From Polyangiaceae bacterium (lineage in GTDB: Bacteria > Myxococcota_A > Polyangia > Polyangiales > Polyangiaceae): a stretch of DNA of 64,000 bases. The position numbers and the translations under genes were made by a program. Below, in pieces: positions 1 through 7,800 of this stretch. Under the pieces are notes generated by a model, which worked only from the letters and a program-made list of their open reading frames with translations, was not told the origin of the DNA and did no database searches. Within the stretch, counting starts at the first letter, position 1. Each line of letters starts with the position of its first letter. Location of the stretch: NCBI GenBank assembly GCA_016719945.1, contig JADJYE010000030.1, positions 62,001 to 126,000 on the forward strand. The letters run 5' to 3'.

Positions 1-487
1 CGAGATCGGCGGTCGACGGGTCGGTGGCGATCGCCGCCGGCGCGTCGGCCGGCGGCAGGCCCGTCGACACGACCTCGGGGGTCTTGGCCGCGGAGGCCTC
101 GGGCTTCTGATCCCAGAACAGGACGTCTTCGACCTCGCGCAGCTCCTTGAGCTCGGGCGGGTCGTTGCCCTCGGTGATCGGTTGGCCTGCGATCGAGGTG
201 CGCGCCTGGGGATCGGCGGGCTTCGGCGCGGAGCTCTTCGCCTTCGCAGCCTTCTTGCTCTCGTTGGGCTTCTTCGCGGGCTTGGGCGCGGCCTTCTTGG
301 GAGCGGCCTTCTTGGGAGCGGCGCCCTTCGGCGCCTTCTGCGCCTGGTGTTTGCCCTTGCCTGCGGCGCGGCTCGCGCTGGGCGTCTTCGAGGCGGGCTC
401 GGCCAGGGCGACGCCGGAGAACAACAAGGATGCTCCCCACACCCCGGCGACGAGCGCCGAAAGCAACCTCAGCCGGGGCCGACGCAT
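1..487 (-). CDS. secreted Lys/Ala/Pro-rich protein, 3' end outside window
   Basis: The gene reads leftward from an ATG at 487 and is open to the window edge (about 162 codons), so the C-terminal part is missing. The first 30 residues form a signal peptide: MRRPRLRLL, a hydrophobic stretch, then an ALA-EP cleavage site. A low-complexity basic linker follows, with the unit APKKA repeated, to about residue 80. After that comes more ordinary acidic sequence (ELKELREVEDVLFWDQKPE). I do not recognise a family, and the linker suggests a periplasmic or envelope protein whose domain lies outside the window. It is divergent from the radical SAM gene at 559, with about 70 bases between them. The translation comes from reading the minus strand directly. 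Confidence 0.75.
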   Translation of the reverse strand, partial: MRRPRLRLLSALVAGVWGASLLFSGVALAEPASKTPSASRAAGKGKHQAQKAPKGAAPKKAAPKKAAPKPAKKPNESKKAAKAKSSAPKPADPQARTSIAGQPITEGNDPPELKELREVEDVLFWDQKPEASAAKTPEVVSTGLPPADAPAAIATDPSTADL

Positions 488-558
488 GCCGGGGGTTTCG
501 CACGCATGACGCGAAGGGTCAATAAGACGGCAAGAAAGCCCCCTGCTATGACACGCAC

Positions 559-2528
559 GTGTCCCTCGTCGCGCTCCGCAAGAACGCCCGCTCGGCCCCG
601 CGAGATCTGCGGCGCTTCTTGCCCACGACGCGCGCGGAGATGGAGGCTCGCGGCTGGGACGCGCTCGACGTGCTGATCGTCAACGGTGACGCTTACGTCG
701 ATCACCCGGCCTTCGGCGCCGCGCTGATCGGGCGCTTCCTGGAGAAGCGAGGGTTCAAGGTCGGCATCGTCTCGCAGCCCGATTGGCGCACCCCCGACGA
801 CGTCTCGCGCATGGGCGCGCCTCGCCTCTTCGTCGGCATCACCGCGGGCAACCTCGACTCGATGCTCAACAAGCTCACCGCACAGAAGAAGGTGCGGGCG
901 GACGATCAGTACTCTCCGGGCGGTCGCTCGGGCCTGCGGCCCAACCGAGCGACGATCGTGTATTCGAACCTCTGCCGGCAGGCGTTCGGCCCGAGCGTGC
1001 CGCTCGTGCTCGGCGGCATCGAGGCTTCGCTGCGCAGGCTCGCGCACTACGACTACTGGTCGGATCAGGTCCGGCGCAGCGTGCTGCTCGACGCCAAGGC
1101 GGATCTGCTCATCTTCGGGATGGGCGAGCGCCCCGTGTGGGAGGTCGCCGATCGGCTCCGGGCCGGCGACACGATCGACGAGCTGCGGGACGTCCGCGGG
1201 ACCGCGCACGTGCTCAACAAGGGCCGCTGGGAGGGCCTGCCGCGGTCGCGGTTCGTGGGCGACGGCAAGGTCGTCTTCCTGCCGTCGTACGAGGAGGCGC
1301 GCGCAGACAAGGTGGCCTTCGCCGAGATGAGCCGCGCGTTCCAGTACGAGACGAGCCCAGGCAACGGTCGCCCGCTCGTGCAGCCGCACGGCGAGCAGGC
1401 GGTGTACTTCAACCCGCCTGCGATTCCGCTCGAGACGGCGCTGATGGACGAGCTCTACGACCTGCCCTTCGCGCGCAGCGCGCACTGGTCGTACGAGGAG
1501 GTCATCCCCGCGTTCGAGACCGTGAAGCACTCGATCGTCACGATGCGCGGCTGCTTCGGCGGGTGCACCTTCTGCTCCATCACCGAGCACGAGGGGCGGG
1601 TCATCCAGTCGCGCTCGGCCGAGAGCGTCTTGCGCGAGGTGCGCGCCCTGCGCCGCATGGGCGACTTCTCGGGGTCGTCACGGATCTCGGCGGGCCGACC
1701 GCGAACATGTACCAGATGAAGTGCAAGAGCGAGGCGATCGAGAGAAGCTGTCGGCGCCTCTCCTGCGTGCACCCCGAGGTCTGCGAGAACTTGAACGCCG
1801 ACCACGGGCCGCTGCTCGACCTCATGAGCCGCGTCCGCCGCGAGCCTGGGGTGAAGAAGGTCTTCCTCGCTTCCGGCGTCCGCTACGACCTCGCCGAGAA
1901 GAGCCCCGCGTTCATCGAGGCCCTCGCCCGTCACCACACCGGCGGGCAGCTCTCGGTCGCGCCCGAGCACAGCAAGAAGGAGGTGCTCGACAAGATGAAG
2001 AAGCCGGGCATCGAGAGCTACGAGCGCTTCGCGCGCCAGTTCTCGTGCGCCAGCGAGGAGGCCGGCAAGAACCAGTACCTGGTGCCGTATTTCATCTCGG
2101 GCCACCCAGGGTCGACCCTCGAGGACATGGTCGACCTCGCGCTGTGGCTGAAGAAGAGCGACATGCGGCCGCGCCAGGTGCAGGAGTTCATCCCGACGCC
2201 GATGTCGATGGCCGCGTGCATGTACTACACGGGCGTCGACCCGCTGACGCGCCAGCCCGTCCAGACGGTGAAGGACCCCGCCGACAAGCGGCTGCAGAAG
2301 GCGCTCTTGTTCTATTGGGACCCCGCCCACCACGACGAGGTGCGAGAGGCGCTCGTCAAGGCAGGTCGCCGGGATCTGATCGGCTCGGGCCCGCGCTGCC
2401 TCGTCCCGCCGGCGAGCGGCAAGGGCTCGCTCCCGATCCACATGCGGCGCATGGCGGGCGCCCCCGTGCCCAAGCGCCCTGGGCCCGCGCGCTCCGGGCC
2501 TCCCAAGGGAGCCCGCCGCCCGAGCTGA
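559..2528 (+). CDS. YgiQ family radical SAM protein (one frame break)
   Basis: This is an uncharacterised YgiQ-type radical SAM protein of about 656 residues once the frame is restored, the usual size for the family. The N-terminal half runs from a GTG at 559 through a B12-binding-like region and contains the radical SAM cluster motif MRGCFGGCTFCSI (CxxxCxxC), which holds a 4Fe-4S cluster and S-adenosylmethionine. At 1671-1674 a run of four G breaks the frame. With five G the protein reads GDFSGVVTDLGGPTANMY, as expected for the family, and continues in the next frame to 2528 with SVAPEHSKKEVLDKMKKPG and YFISGHPGST. Family assignment is firm; the substrate is unknown. The break is probably a homopolymer base-calling error, but a real mutation cannot be excluded. 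Confidence 0.9.
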
Positions 2529-2559
2529 CGTCTGTGGCCCGCGCGTGAGCGGCCCTCGC

Positions 2560-3096
2560 TCAGAAGGGCAGCGGCGGCAGCTGCGGGAGCTGGGGCAGGT
2601 TCTTCGCGCCGAGCTCCATCAGCTGCTTGCGCGTCAGGCTCCCGCTCGTCTCGAACGGGATGTCGAAGTTGATGTCGTCGGTGCCGACCGATGCGGTGCC
2701 CTCCACCGTGAAGGGGACGGTCTCCTTCGACAGCGCCATCATCGCGATCGACGCCGCGTCGCCCCAGGCGAGCGAGACGGGGGCCACGATCTTCTCGTGG
2801 CTCTTCGCCTTGATGTTCACCTTCGTCGGCACCTCGACCTCCCCCAGATCGACCCTGCCGTCGATCTTCACGCGGGCCTTCAGCTTGCGCGCGATGAGCG
2901 GGATGGAGTTCGGGTTGTAGGCGTCGACGGTCAGCTCGAGCTCGAGCCCCGCCGGGGTCACCGACTTCACGACGGCGCTCTCGGGCTCGAGCGTCGGCGG
3001 CTTCGGCTTCTCGCAGCCCGTGAGCGCGAAGCAAACGAGGAGCGCGAGGGCCGCCCAGAGGGATCGGGTGAGGGCGTGGAGCATGAGCCCCGGCAA
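2560..3096 (-). CDS. LEA14-like (WHy domain) lipoprotein
   Basis: A 178-residue predicted lipoprotein. The N-terminus has a hydrophobic segment ending in the lipobox LTGC at about residues 25-28. The mature part is a single LEA type 2 / WHy-like domain: LELELTVDAYNPNSIPLIA is the typical strand with the conserved N-P-N, followed by alternating hydrophobic strands (KARVKIDGRV, VPTKVNIKAKS). LEA14-like domains in bacteria are small beta-sandwich envelope proteins without known catalysis. It lies 25 bases downstream of the cheW gene ending at 3121 on the same strand, so it may be the last gene of chemosensory operon 1, though I see no functional link. Family assignment rests on the NPN strand and the overall fold pattern. 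Confidence 0.75.
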   Translation of the reverse strand: MPGLMLHALTRSLWAALALLVCFALTGCEKPKPPTLEPESAVVKSVTPAGLELELTVDAYNPNSIPLIARKLKARVKIDGRVDLGEVEVPTKVNIKAKSHEKIVAPVSLAWGDAASIAMMALSKETVPFTVEGTASVGTDDINFDIPFETSGSLTRKQLMELGAKNLPQLPQLPPLPF

Positions 3097-3120
3097 CGTA
3101 CCCCGGGGGGCCTCTCGGGG

Positions 3121-3621
3121 CTACGGGAGCTGCTCGGGCAGGCTCAGGCCCGCGACGATCGCCGAGAGCCGCCGCTCGTCGAGGACGAACACGAGGTCGC
3201 CGTCGATGTGGACCACGCCGGCGATCGCGCGGCCGTCGGCGTCCGCGCCGACCGCCGGCGCCGGGCCGAGCGCGTCGGAGGTGCCGATGACGTCGAGCAC
3301 CCGATCGACGGCGAAGCCGACGAGCCCGCTCTCGGTGCGCATCAGGATCCATTTCGCGTGCCGCTCGAGCCCGGCCCGAGGCAGGCCGAAATGGGGCCGC
3401 AAATCGACGATCGGGGTCACGCGGCCGCGGTGGTCGAACACCCCCGCGACGCTCGCGGCCATGTACGGCAAGCTGGTCACGCCTTGAGGTTGCACGACCT
3501 CCTCGACGTTGCTCACGTCGAACGCGTAGTGGGTGTCGTCGAGCTGGAAGCGGACGAGGTTTCGCAGCTCCCCCCGGGCCGTGTTCGCTCGCCTCGCGAG
3601 CCGTGCGGCTTGGCGCCTCAT
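3121..3621 (-). CDS. cheW: CheW-like chemosensory adaptor
   Basis: A 166-residue CheW-domain protein, the scaffold that couples receptors to the CheA kinase. The CheW core starts after about 20 residues (LVRFQLDDTHYAFDVSNVEEV) and shows the conserved strand-turn pattern FDHRGRVTPIVDLRPHFGL. I chose the ATG at 3621 because it overlaps the stop of the upstream cheW by 4 bases, although the frame stays open further upstream. It is the third gene of cheA-cheW-cheW on the minus strand. Two different CheW proteins behind one CheA suggests two receptor or signalling-complex interfaces. Assignment to the CheW family is secure; the exact partner receptor is not in this cluster. Confidence 0.9.
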   Translation of the reverse strand: MRRQAARLARRANTARGELRNLVRFQLDDTHYAFDVSNVEEVVQPQGVTSLPYMAASVAGVFDHRGRVTPIVDLRPHFGLPRAGLERHAKWILMRTESGLVGFAVDRVLDVIGTSDALGPAPAVGADADGRAIAGVVHIDGDLVFVLDERRLSAIVAGLSLPEQLP

Positions 3622-4124
3622 GGCAACAGCGCCTTCGGATCGAGCAGCAAGACCACCTCGCCGCTCTCTTGGGGTCGCGCGATGCCCGTCACGTGGGCGC
3701 CCACGTCGGAGCCGACCGTGGTCGCGCTCTCGACGTCGCGCGGCGCCAGGCGATAGACCTGCACGACGTCGTCCACGAGGTACCCGAGCGTCTCTTGGCC
3801 GACGTCGATCATGAGGATTCGGAGCCTCGGGATGCGGATGGGCCCGGAGGTGGGCTGCACCACGGAGCACGCTACGCCGAGCAACCCCCCCAGGTCGATG
3901 ACCGTGACGACCCGCCCTCGGAAGCTCGAGATCCCCAGGACCCCGTTGGGCGCCCGCGGCACGGGCGTGAGGGTGCCGCTGCGGACGATCTCGCGGACGA
4001 TCGAGACGGGCAGGGCGTAGGTCGACGAGCCCACGCGGAACGCGAGGTATTCGGTGAGGCCGCCGTCTTCTTGGCGGCGCTCGACCTGGCGCGTCGCGCG
4101 ACCCCGCTTCGCGAGCGCCCTCAC
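3618..4124 (-). CDS. cheW: CheW-like chemosensory adaptor
   Basis: A 168-residue CheW-domain protein. After a basic N-terminal tail (MRALAKRGRATRQVERRQ) the domain begins with YLAFRVGSSTYALPVSIVRE, followed by the family signature GISSFRGRVVTVIDLGGLLG and the later strand LGYLVDDVVQVYRL. Its start overlaps the cheA stop by 4 bases and its stop overlaps the next cheW start by 4, so the three genes are probably translationally coupled. The basic N-terminal extension of about 25 residues is longer than in minimal CheW proteins and may contact the kinase or DNA/RNA; that is only inference. It differs clearly in sequence from the neighbouring cheW, so the pair is an old duplication. Confidence 0.9.
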   Translation of the reverse strand: MRALAKRGRATRQVERRQEDGGLTEYLAFRVGSSTYALPVSIVREIVRSGTLTPVPRAPNGVLGISSFRGRVVTVIDLGGLLGVACSVVQPTSGPIRIPRLRILMIDVGQETLGYLVDDVVQVYRLAPRDVESATTVGSDVGAHVTGIARPQESGEVVLLLDPKALLP

Positions 4125-6264
4125 GCGGACCTCCCTGCGGCTGCCGCCACTCGACGCCGGTCGCCCGCCACGATCTCCTCGTACAGCGAGGGGGTGTCGA
4201 GCACCAGGCCGAGCTGTTCGTCGCCCAGGTCGGCCGCGCCCGCGAAGCCTCGAACCGCTCGCAGCGACCCGCCGAGCGCCTTCATGACGACGTCGCGCCC
4301 GCCGACGAGCTGATCGACGACGAGGCCGATGCGGGCGGCCCCGGCCATGGTGACCACCACGAACCTCTTGGCGGTGCGCGTGGGGCGCCTCGCCGCCTCG
4401 AGCTCGAACACCGACGACAGGCGCGCCAGGCGCAGCGTCGAGCCCCGCAGGCTCATCGCCTCGTGGCCGTCGACCGTGAAGACGTCGCTCTCCGAGAGCT
4501 GGACGGCCTCTCTCACGTTCGCGAGGGGGATCGCGAAGGTGTGCCCCTCGACCTCGGCGACCAGCACGCGCATGATCGCGAGCGTGATCGGCAGCGTGAT
4601 GGCGAGCTTGGTCCCGATCCCCACCTCGCTCTGGACGTCGATGACCCCGCCCAGCTTCGAGATGTTGGTCTTCACCACGTCCATCCCCACGCCTCGCCCG
4701 GAGATCTCGCCCGCCTCGGCGCGCGTCGACAGGCCCGGCATGAAGATCAGGTTGAGGATGTCGCGGCGGCTCGTCGAGCGGACCTCGGCCGGGTTGATCA
4801 GGTTACGCGCGAGCGCGACCTCGAGGACGCGCTCGGTGTCGATGCCGCCGCCGTCGTCCTCGAGCTCGATCAGCACGTGGCTGCCCTTCTGGAACGCGTT
4901 GAGCGCGATCGTGCCTGCCTCGGGCTTGCCGGCGGCGGCGCGGACCGCCGGCGGCTCGATGCCGTGATCGATCGCGTTGCGCATCATGTGCATCAGCGGA
5001 TCGCTGAGCTCTTCCACGATCAGCTTGTCGACCTCGGTCTCGGCGCCGGTGACGACCAGGTTGAACTGCTTGTTCGCGTTGCGACCGACCTGCCGGGCGA
5101 CGCGCGTGAGCCGCTCGAAGAGCTGACCCAGCGGCACCATGCGCACCTCGAGGATGCCTTGCTGCATGGACTCGAGCTGGCGGTCGAAGGTGCGGCTGAG
5201 GCGGACGAGCTCGGCGACGCTGCGTCGGTCGGACGACTGCGGGCGGATGCGGTCGAACAGGCGATCGAGGGAAGACTTCACGATCGCCAGCTCGCTGACG
5301 GCGTTCATCAGGCGGTCGAGCTTCTGGATGTCGACGCGGACCGTCTGCGTCACGCTGCGCACGGTCCCCAGCTTCCCCTCGGGCGGGGGGACGCTCGAGG
5401 GGGCTCGGGGCTTGCGGTCTTCCTCGGCGTGCACCGAGGTGGAGCTGCCGCGGGGCTCGTACACCGGCAGGTGTCCTTCGACCACGGGCAGGTCGGAGGG
5501 GCTCGCGCTGGCCTCGGACGCCCTGCGCTTGCGAGGTACCTCGAGGATGACCCCGCCCATCCCCCCGAGCAGACCCTCCAGCTCGCTGAGCGTTCGCTTC
5601 GACGCCATCAAGATGTCGAGCTCGATCGAGTCGGCGCCCGCGCCCTCGCCCGTGGGCAGGTAGGTGATGATCTCGCCGTGCGGCTTGGCGGTGGCCTTCA
5701 GCTGCTCGAGCGACGCGTCGATGGTGAGCAGAGAGAACTGCACGCGCAGCCGATAGATGCGAAAGCCACCGTCGACGTTGAGCCGGAGCCGGTGCTCTTC
5801 GTATTCGGTCAGCACCGCGAAGATGGAGGCGTCGAGGTCGAGCTCCTCCGCGGGCTCGGCCGCGGCGCCCGGGCGCTTCGTGCCCCTGAGCCGGGTGAGC
5901 AGCGCGTCGAGCTGGTCTTGCGGGGAGGCGTCCCCGCCTCTTCGGCGACGAGCAGGCGGTGCATGACGTCGACCGAGCGGAACAGGAGATCGAGCGTCTC
6001 GGCGACCAGCGCCTCACGCCCGAGCCGCACGGCGTCGAGCTTGGCCTCGAGCTCGTGGGAGAGCTGCGACAGCCCGGTGGCGCCGAACAGCCCGGCGAGT
6101 CCCTTGAGCGTGTGCACCCCGCGGAAGATGTCGTTGACGGTGTCGGGGTCTGCGGGCCCTGCGCGCAGCGACTCGTCGAGCAGCACCAGGTCGCGCCCGA
6201 GGGCCTCGAGGAGCTCCTCGGCCTCGCTCAAGAACTCGAGCTTGCCCTTTTCACCCTCGGACAT
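4121..6264 (-). CDS. cheA: CheA histidine kinase (one frame break)
   Basis: Sensor kinase of chemosensory cluster 1, about 714 residues after repair. The N-terminal part (6264 down to about 5936) is an Hpt domain with phospho-acceptor histidine in GVHTLKGLAGLFG. The second part contains a P2-like segment, the dimerisation helix pair, the ATPase domain (MHMMRNAIDHGIEPP for the N box, ELEDDGGGID, and SGRGVGMDVV for the G2 region) and a C-terminal CheW-like P5 domain. Four C on the plus strand at 5932-5935 break the frame. Five would give EEAGDASPQDQLDALLTRL and join the halves. There is no receiver domain, unlike the CheA at 26208, and no cheY, cheR or cheB in this cluster, so output components must lie elsewhere. 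Confidence 0.9.
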
Positions 6265-6335
6265 TGCGGGGAGCCGAGGCTACATCGTGTTCGCGCTCGC
6301 CCGCTACAGCGGTGTCCGGTTGCCGTGATCGAGTT

Positions 6336-6379
6336 TGCCGCGGAAATGGCTCCTTTGGGTGAGAGCCCTTTCCGCGGCA
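6336..6379. repeat. long two-tier hairpin between cheA and rlmN
   Basis: An 11-bp perfect inverted repeat, TGCCGCGGAAA at 6336-6346 and TTTCCGCGGCA at 6369-6379, encloses a second inner stem GGCTC (6348-6352) / GAGCC (6363-6367). Together they can form one extended hairpin. It lies in the 195-base gap between the starts of cheA and the end of rlmN. It could be an operator, a regulatory RNA structure in the cheA leader, or a small mobile repeat. No T-run follows, so a simple terminator role is not obvious. Confidence 0.5.
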
Positions 6380-6419
6380 CACAAGCCCTTCTTCTGCACC
6401 CGCCGCTCGATCTTCAATG

Positions 6420-6450
6420 GCGAGGGTCGGTCAAGGCAACCGACCCTCGC
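6420..6450 (-). terminator. stem-loop downstream of rlmN
   Basis: A perfect 12-bp stem, GCGAGGGTCGGT (6420-6431) and ACCGACCCTCGC (6439-6450), with a 7-base loop. It sits 10 bases beyond the rlmN stop codon on the minus strand. The position and stability fit a transcription terminator, though there is no clear U tract, as is common in very GC-rich genomes. Confidence 0.6.
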
Positions 6451-6459
6451 TGAAGCGAG

Positions 6460-7620
6460 TCAGGCCAGGGGCAGGCTGCCGCGAGCCCGCGCGGCGCCGG
6501 CGAGCTGCCCGCACGCGCCGCCGACGTCCCTGCCGCGCGGGCGGCGGACCAGGGTCGTGACGCCGCGCTCGGCGAGGCGCGCGACGAACTGGTTCATCGC
6601 CTCGGGCGTCGGCGCTCGGTGAGCGGGGTCGGGGCCAGGGTTCACGGGGATCACGTTCACGCGGCAGCGCACCGGGGCGACGAGGTCGGCCACCAGGTCG
6701 GCGTCGGCGCGGGCGTCGTTGAAGCCGCCGATGAGCACGTATTCGAACAGCACCTTGTGCCCGCGGGGCGTGTGCGTCCTCAGCGCGTCGATCAGGGTGG
6801 CCAGGGGAAAGCGCTCGTTCACCGGCATGATCGCGCTCCTTCGCGCGTCGTCGGGGGCGTTCAGGCTGACGGCGAGCTCGGCCCGGCAGGTGCGGAAGAA
6901 CGCCTCGAGCTTGTCGGCCACGCCGACGGTCGAGACGGTCACGCGGGACGGCGAGAGCTTGAGCCCGCGGTCGTCGGTGAGGATGTGCGTCGCGCGCGCG
7001 ACCTCGGCGAGGTTGTCGAACGGCTCGCCCATCCCCATGAACACCACGTTCTGGATGGGCGGCGACTTGCTGCCCCACAGCGCGCGGGCGACGCGGATCT
7101 GGTCGACGATCTCGGCCGCGTCGAGCTGGCGCTCGAGGCCGAGCGCGCCGGTCTCGCAGAAGCTGCAAGCCCGCGCGCAGCCGACCTGGCTGGAGATGCA
7201 GACCGTGGTGCGGCCCGGGCCCGGGATGATGACGGTCTCGACCAGGGCGCCGTCGCCTGCGCGCAGCAAGAGGCGCTCGGAGCCGTCGCTCGCCGGCGCC
7301 CGCTCGGCGAGCTCGAGGGAGGCCCGCGCAGACAGGCCGAGGAGCGCGCCGTGCGCCCAGGCGCCGATGCCGAGGGCCTGCAGCGTCAGCTCGTCCCAGC
7401 GGGGGTCGAGGGCGCCGAAGCCGACGTCTCCGCCCAGCACGTAGCGGACGACCTTCGCGGTCGTCGCGTGCGCCTGCGTCGGCGAGCCCCCCGAACGGAC
7501 GAGCAGATCGGACAGCTCGGTCGCGGGCAGCGCAGAGAGCAGGGCGACGTCGCGGGCCGGGAGGCCGCGGCGCGCGCCGGGGGGGCGGGGGAACAGCACG
7601 GGACGCTCGGGGGGTAGCAC
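6460..7620 (-). CDS. rlmN: dual-specificity 23S rRNA / tRNA methyltransferase RlmN
   Basis: Radical SAM enzyme that methylates C2 of adenine 2503 in 23S rRNA and of A37 in some tRNAs. The reading from GTG 7620 gives 386 residues, near family length; the frame stays open further upstream, but that sequence is low quality and overlaps repeats. The radical SAM motif is CARACSFCETG (CxxxCxxC), preceded by TTVCISSQVGC. Further conserved blocks are VVFMGMGEPFDN, LAVSLNAPDDARRSAIMPVN and FEYVLIGGFND. The C-terminal GRDVGGACGQLAG supplies the second catalytic cysteine that forms the methyl-carrying adduct. Start choice is less certain than identity. It is followed by a strong stem-loop and stands alone. 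Confidence 0.93.
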   Translation of the reverse strand: MLPPERPVLFPRPPGARRGLPARDVALLSALPATELSDLLVRSGGSPTQAHATTAKVVRYVLGGDVGFGALDPRWDELTLQALGIGAWAHGALLGLSARASLELAERAPASDGSERLLLRAGDGALVETVIIPGPGRTTVCISSQVGCARACSFCETGALGLERQLDAAEIVDQIRVARALWGSKSPPIQNVVFMGMGEPFDNLAEVARATHILTDDRGLKLSPSRVTVSTVGVADKLEAFFRTCRAELAVSLNAPDDARRSAIMPVNERFPLATLIDALRTHTPRGHKVLFEYVLIGGFNDARADADLVADLVAPVRCRVNVIPVNPGPDPAHRAPTPEAMNQFVARLAERGVTTLVRRPRGRDVGGACGQLAGAARARGSLPLA

Positions 7621-7690
7621 CGCGCCTCGCGCGGCGGAACTTCGTTCTTCGGCGCCCGGGCGAAGAAGAAGTAGAGTGTCGGGCGATGCT

Positions 7691-7791
7691 TTTTTCGCGC
7701 TCGCCCGCTCTCGCGGGGCCCTTCGGTTTGCTTCCGCTCCCTTCGGTCGCACGCAAACCGGAGCGCGGGACTTTTTCGCGCTCGCCCGCTC
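7691..7791. repeat. 20-bp direct repeats bracketing a small hairpin element
   Basis: The 20-mer TTTTTCGCGCTCGCCCGCTC occurs at 7691-7710 and again at 7772-7791, 81 bases apart. Between the copies lies an inverted repeat, CGGTTTGC (7724-7731) and GCAAACCG (7753-7760). If one copy and the intervening segment are removed, an ATG at 7686 reads straight into a textbook signal peptide (MLFRARPLALVVGAAALL) of the gene annotated at 7801. The segment therefore looks like an insertion with duplicated flanks, or a tandem duplication, in the start region of that gene. Confidence 0.6.
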
Positions 7792-7800
7792 GCCCTCGTC

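Noticed and set aside
182..676. Arg/Leu-rich plus-strand frame at the left edge
   Set aside because: It overlaps both the secreted-protein gene on the minus strand and the start of the radical SAM gene; composition is that of a shadow.
7691..7791. CRISPR array
   Set aside because: Only two direct-repeat copies, no spacer series and no cas genes anywhere in the window.
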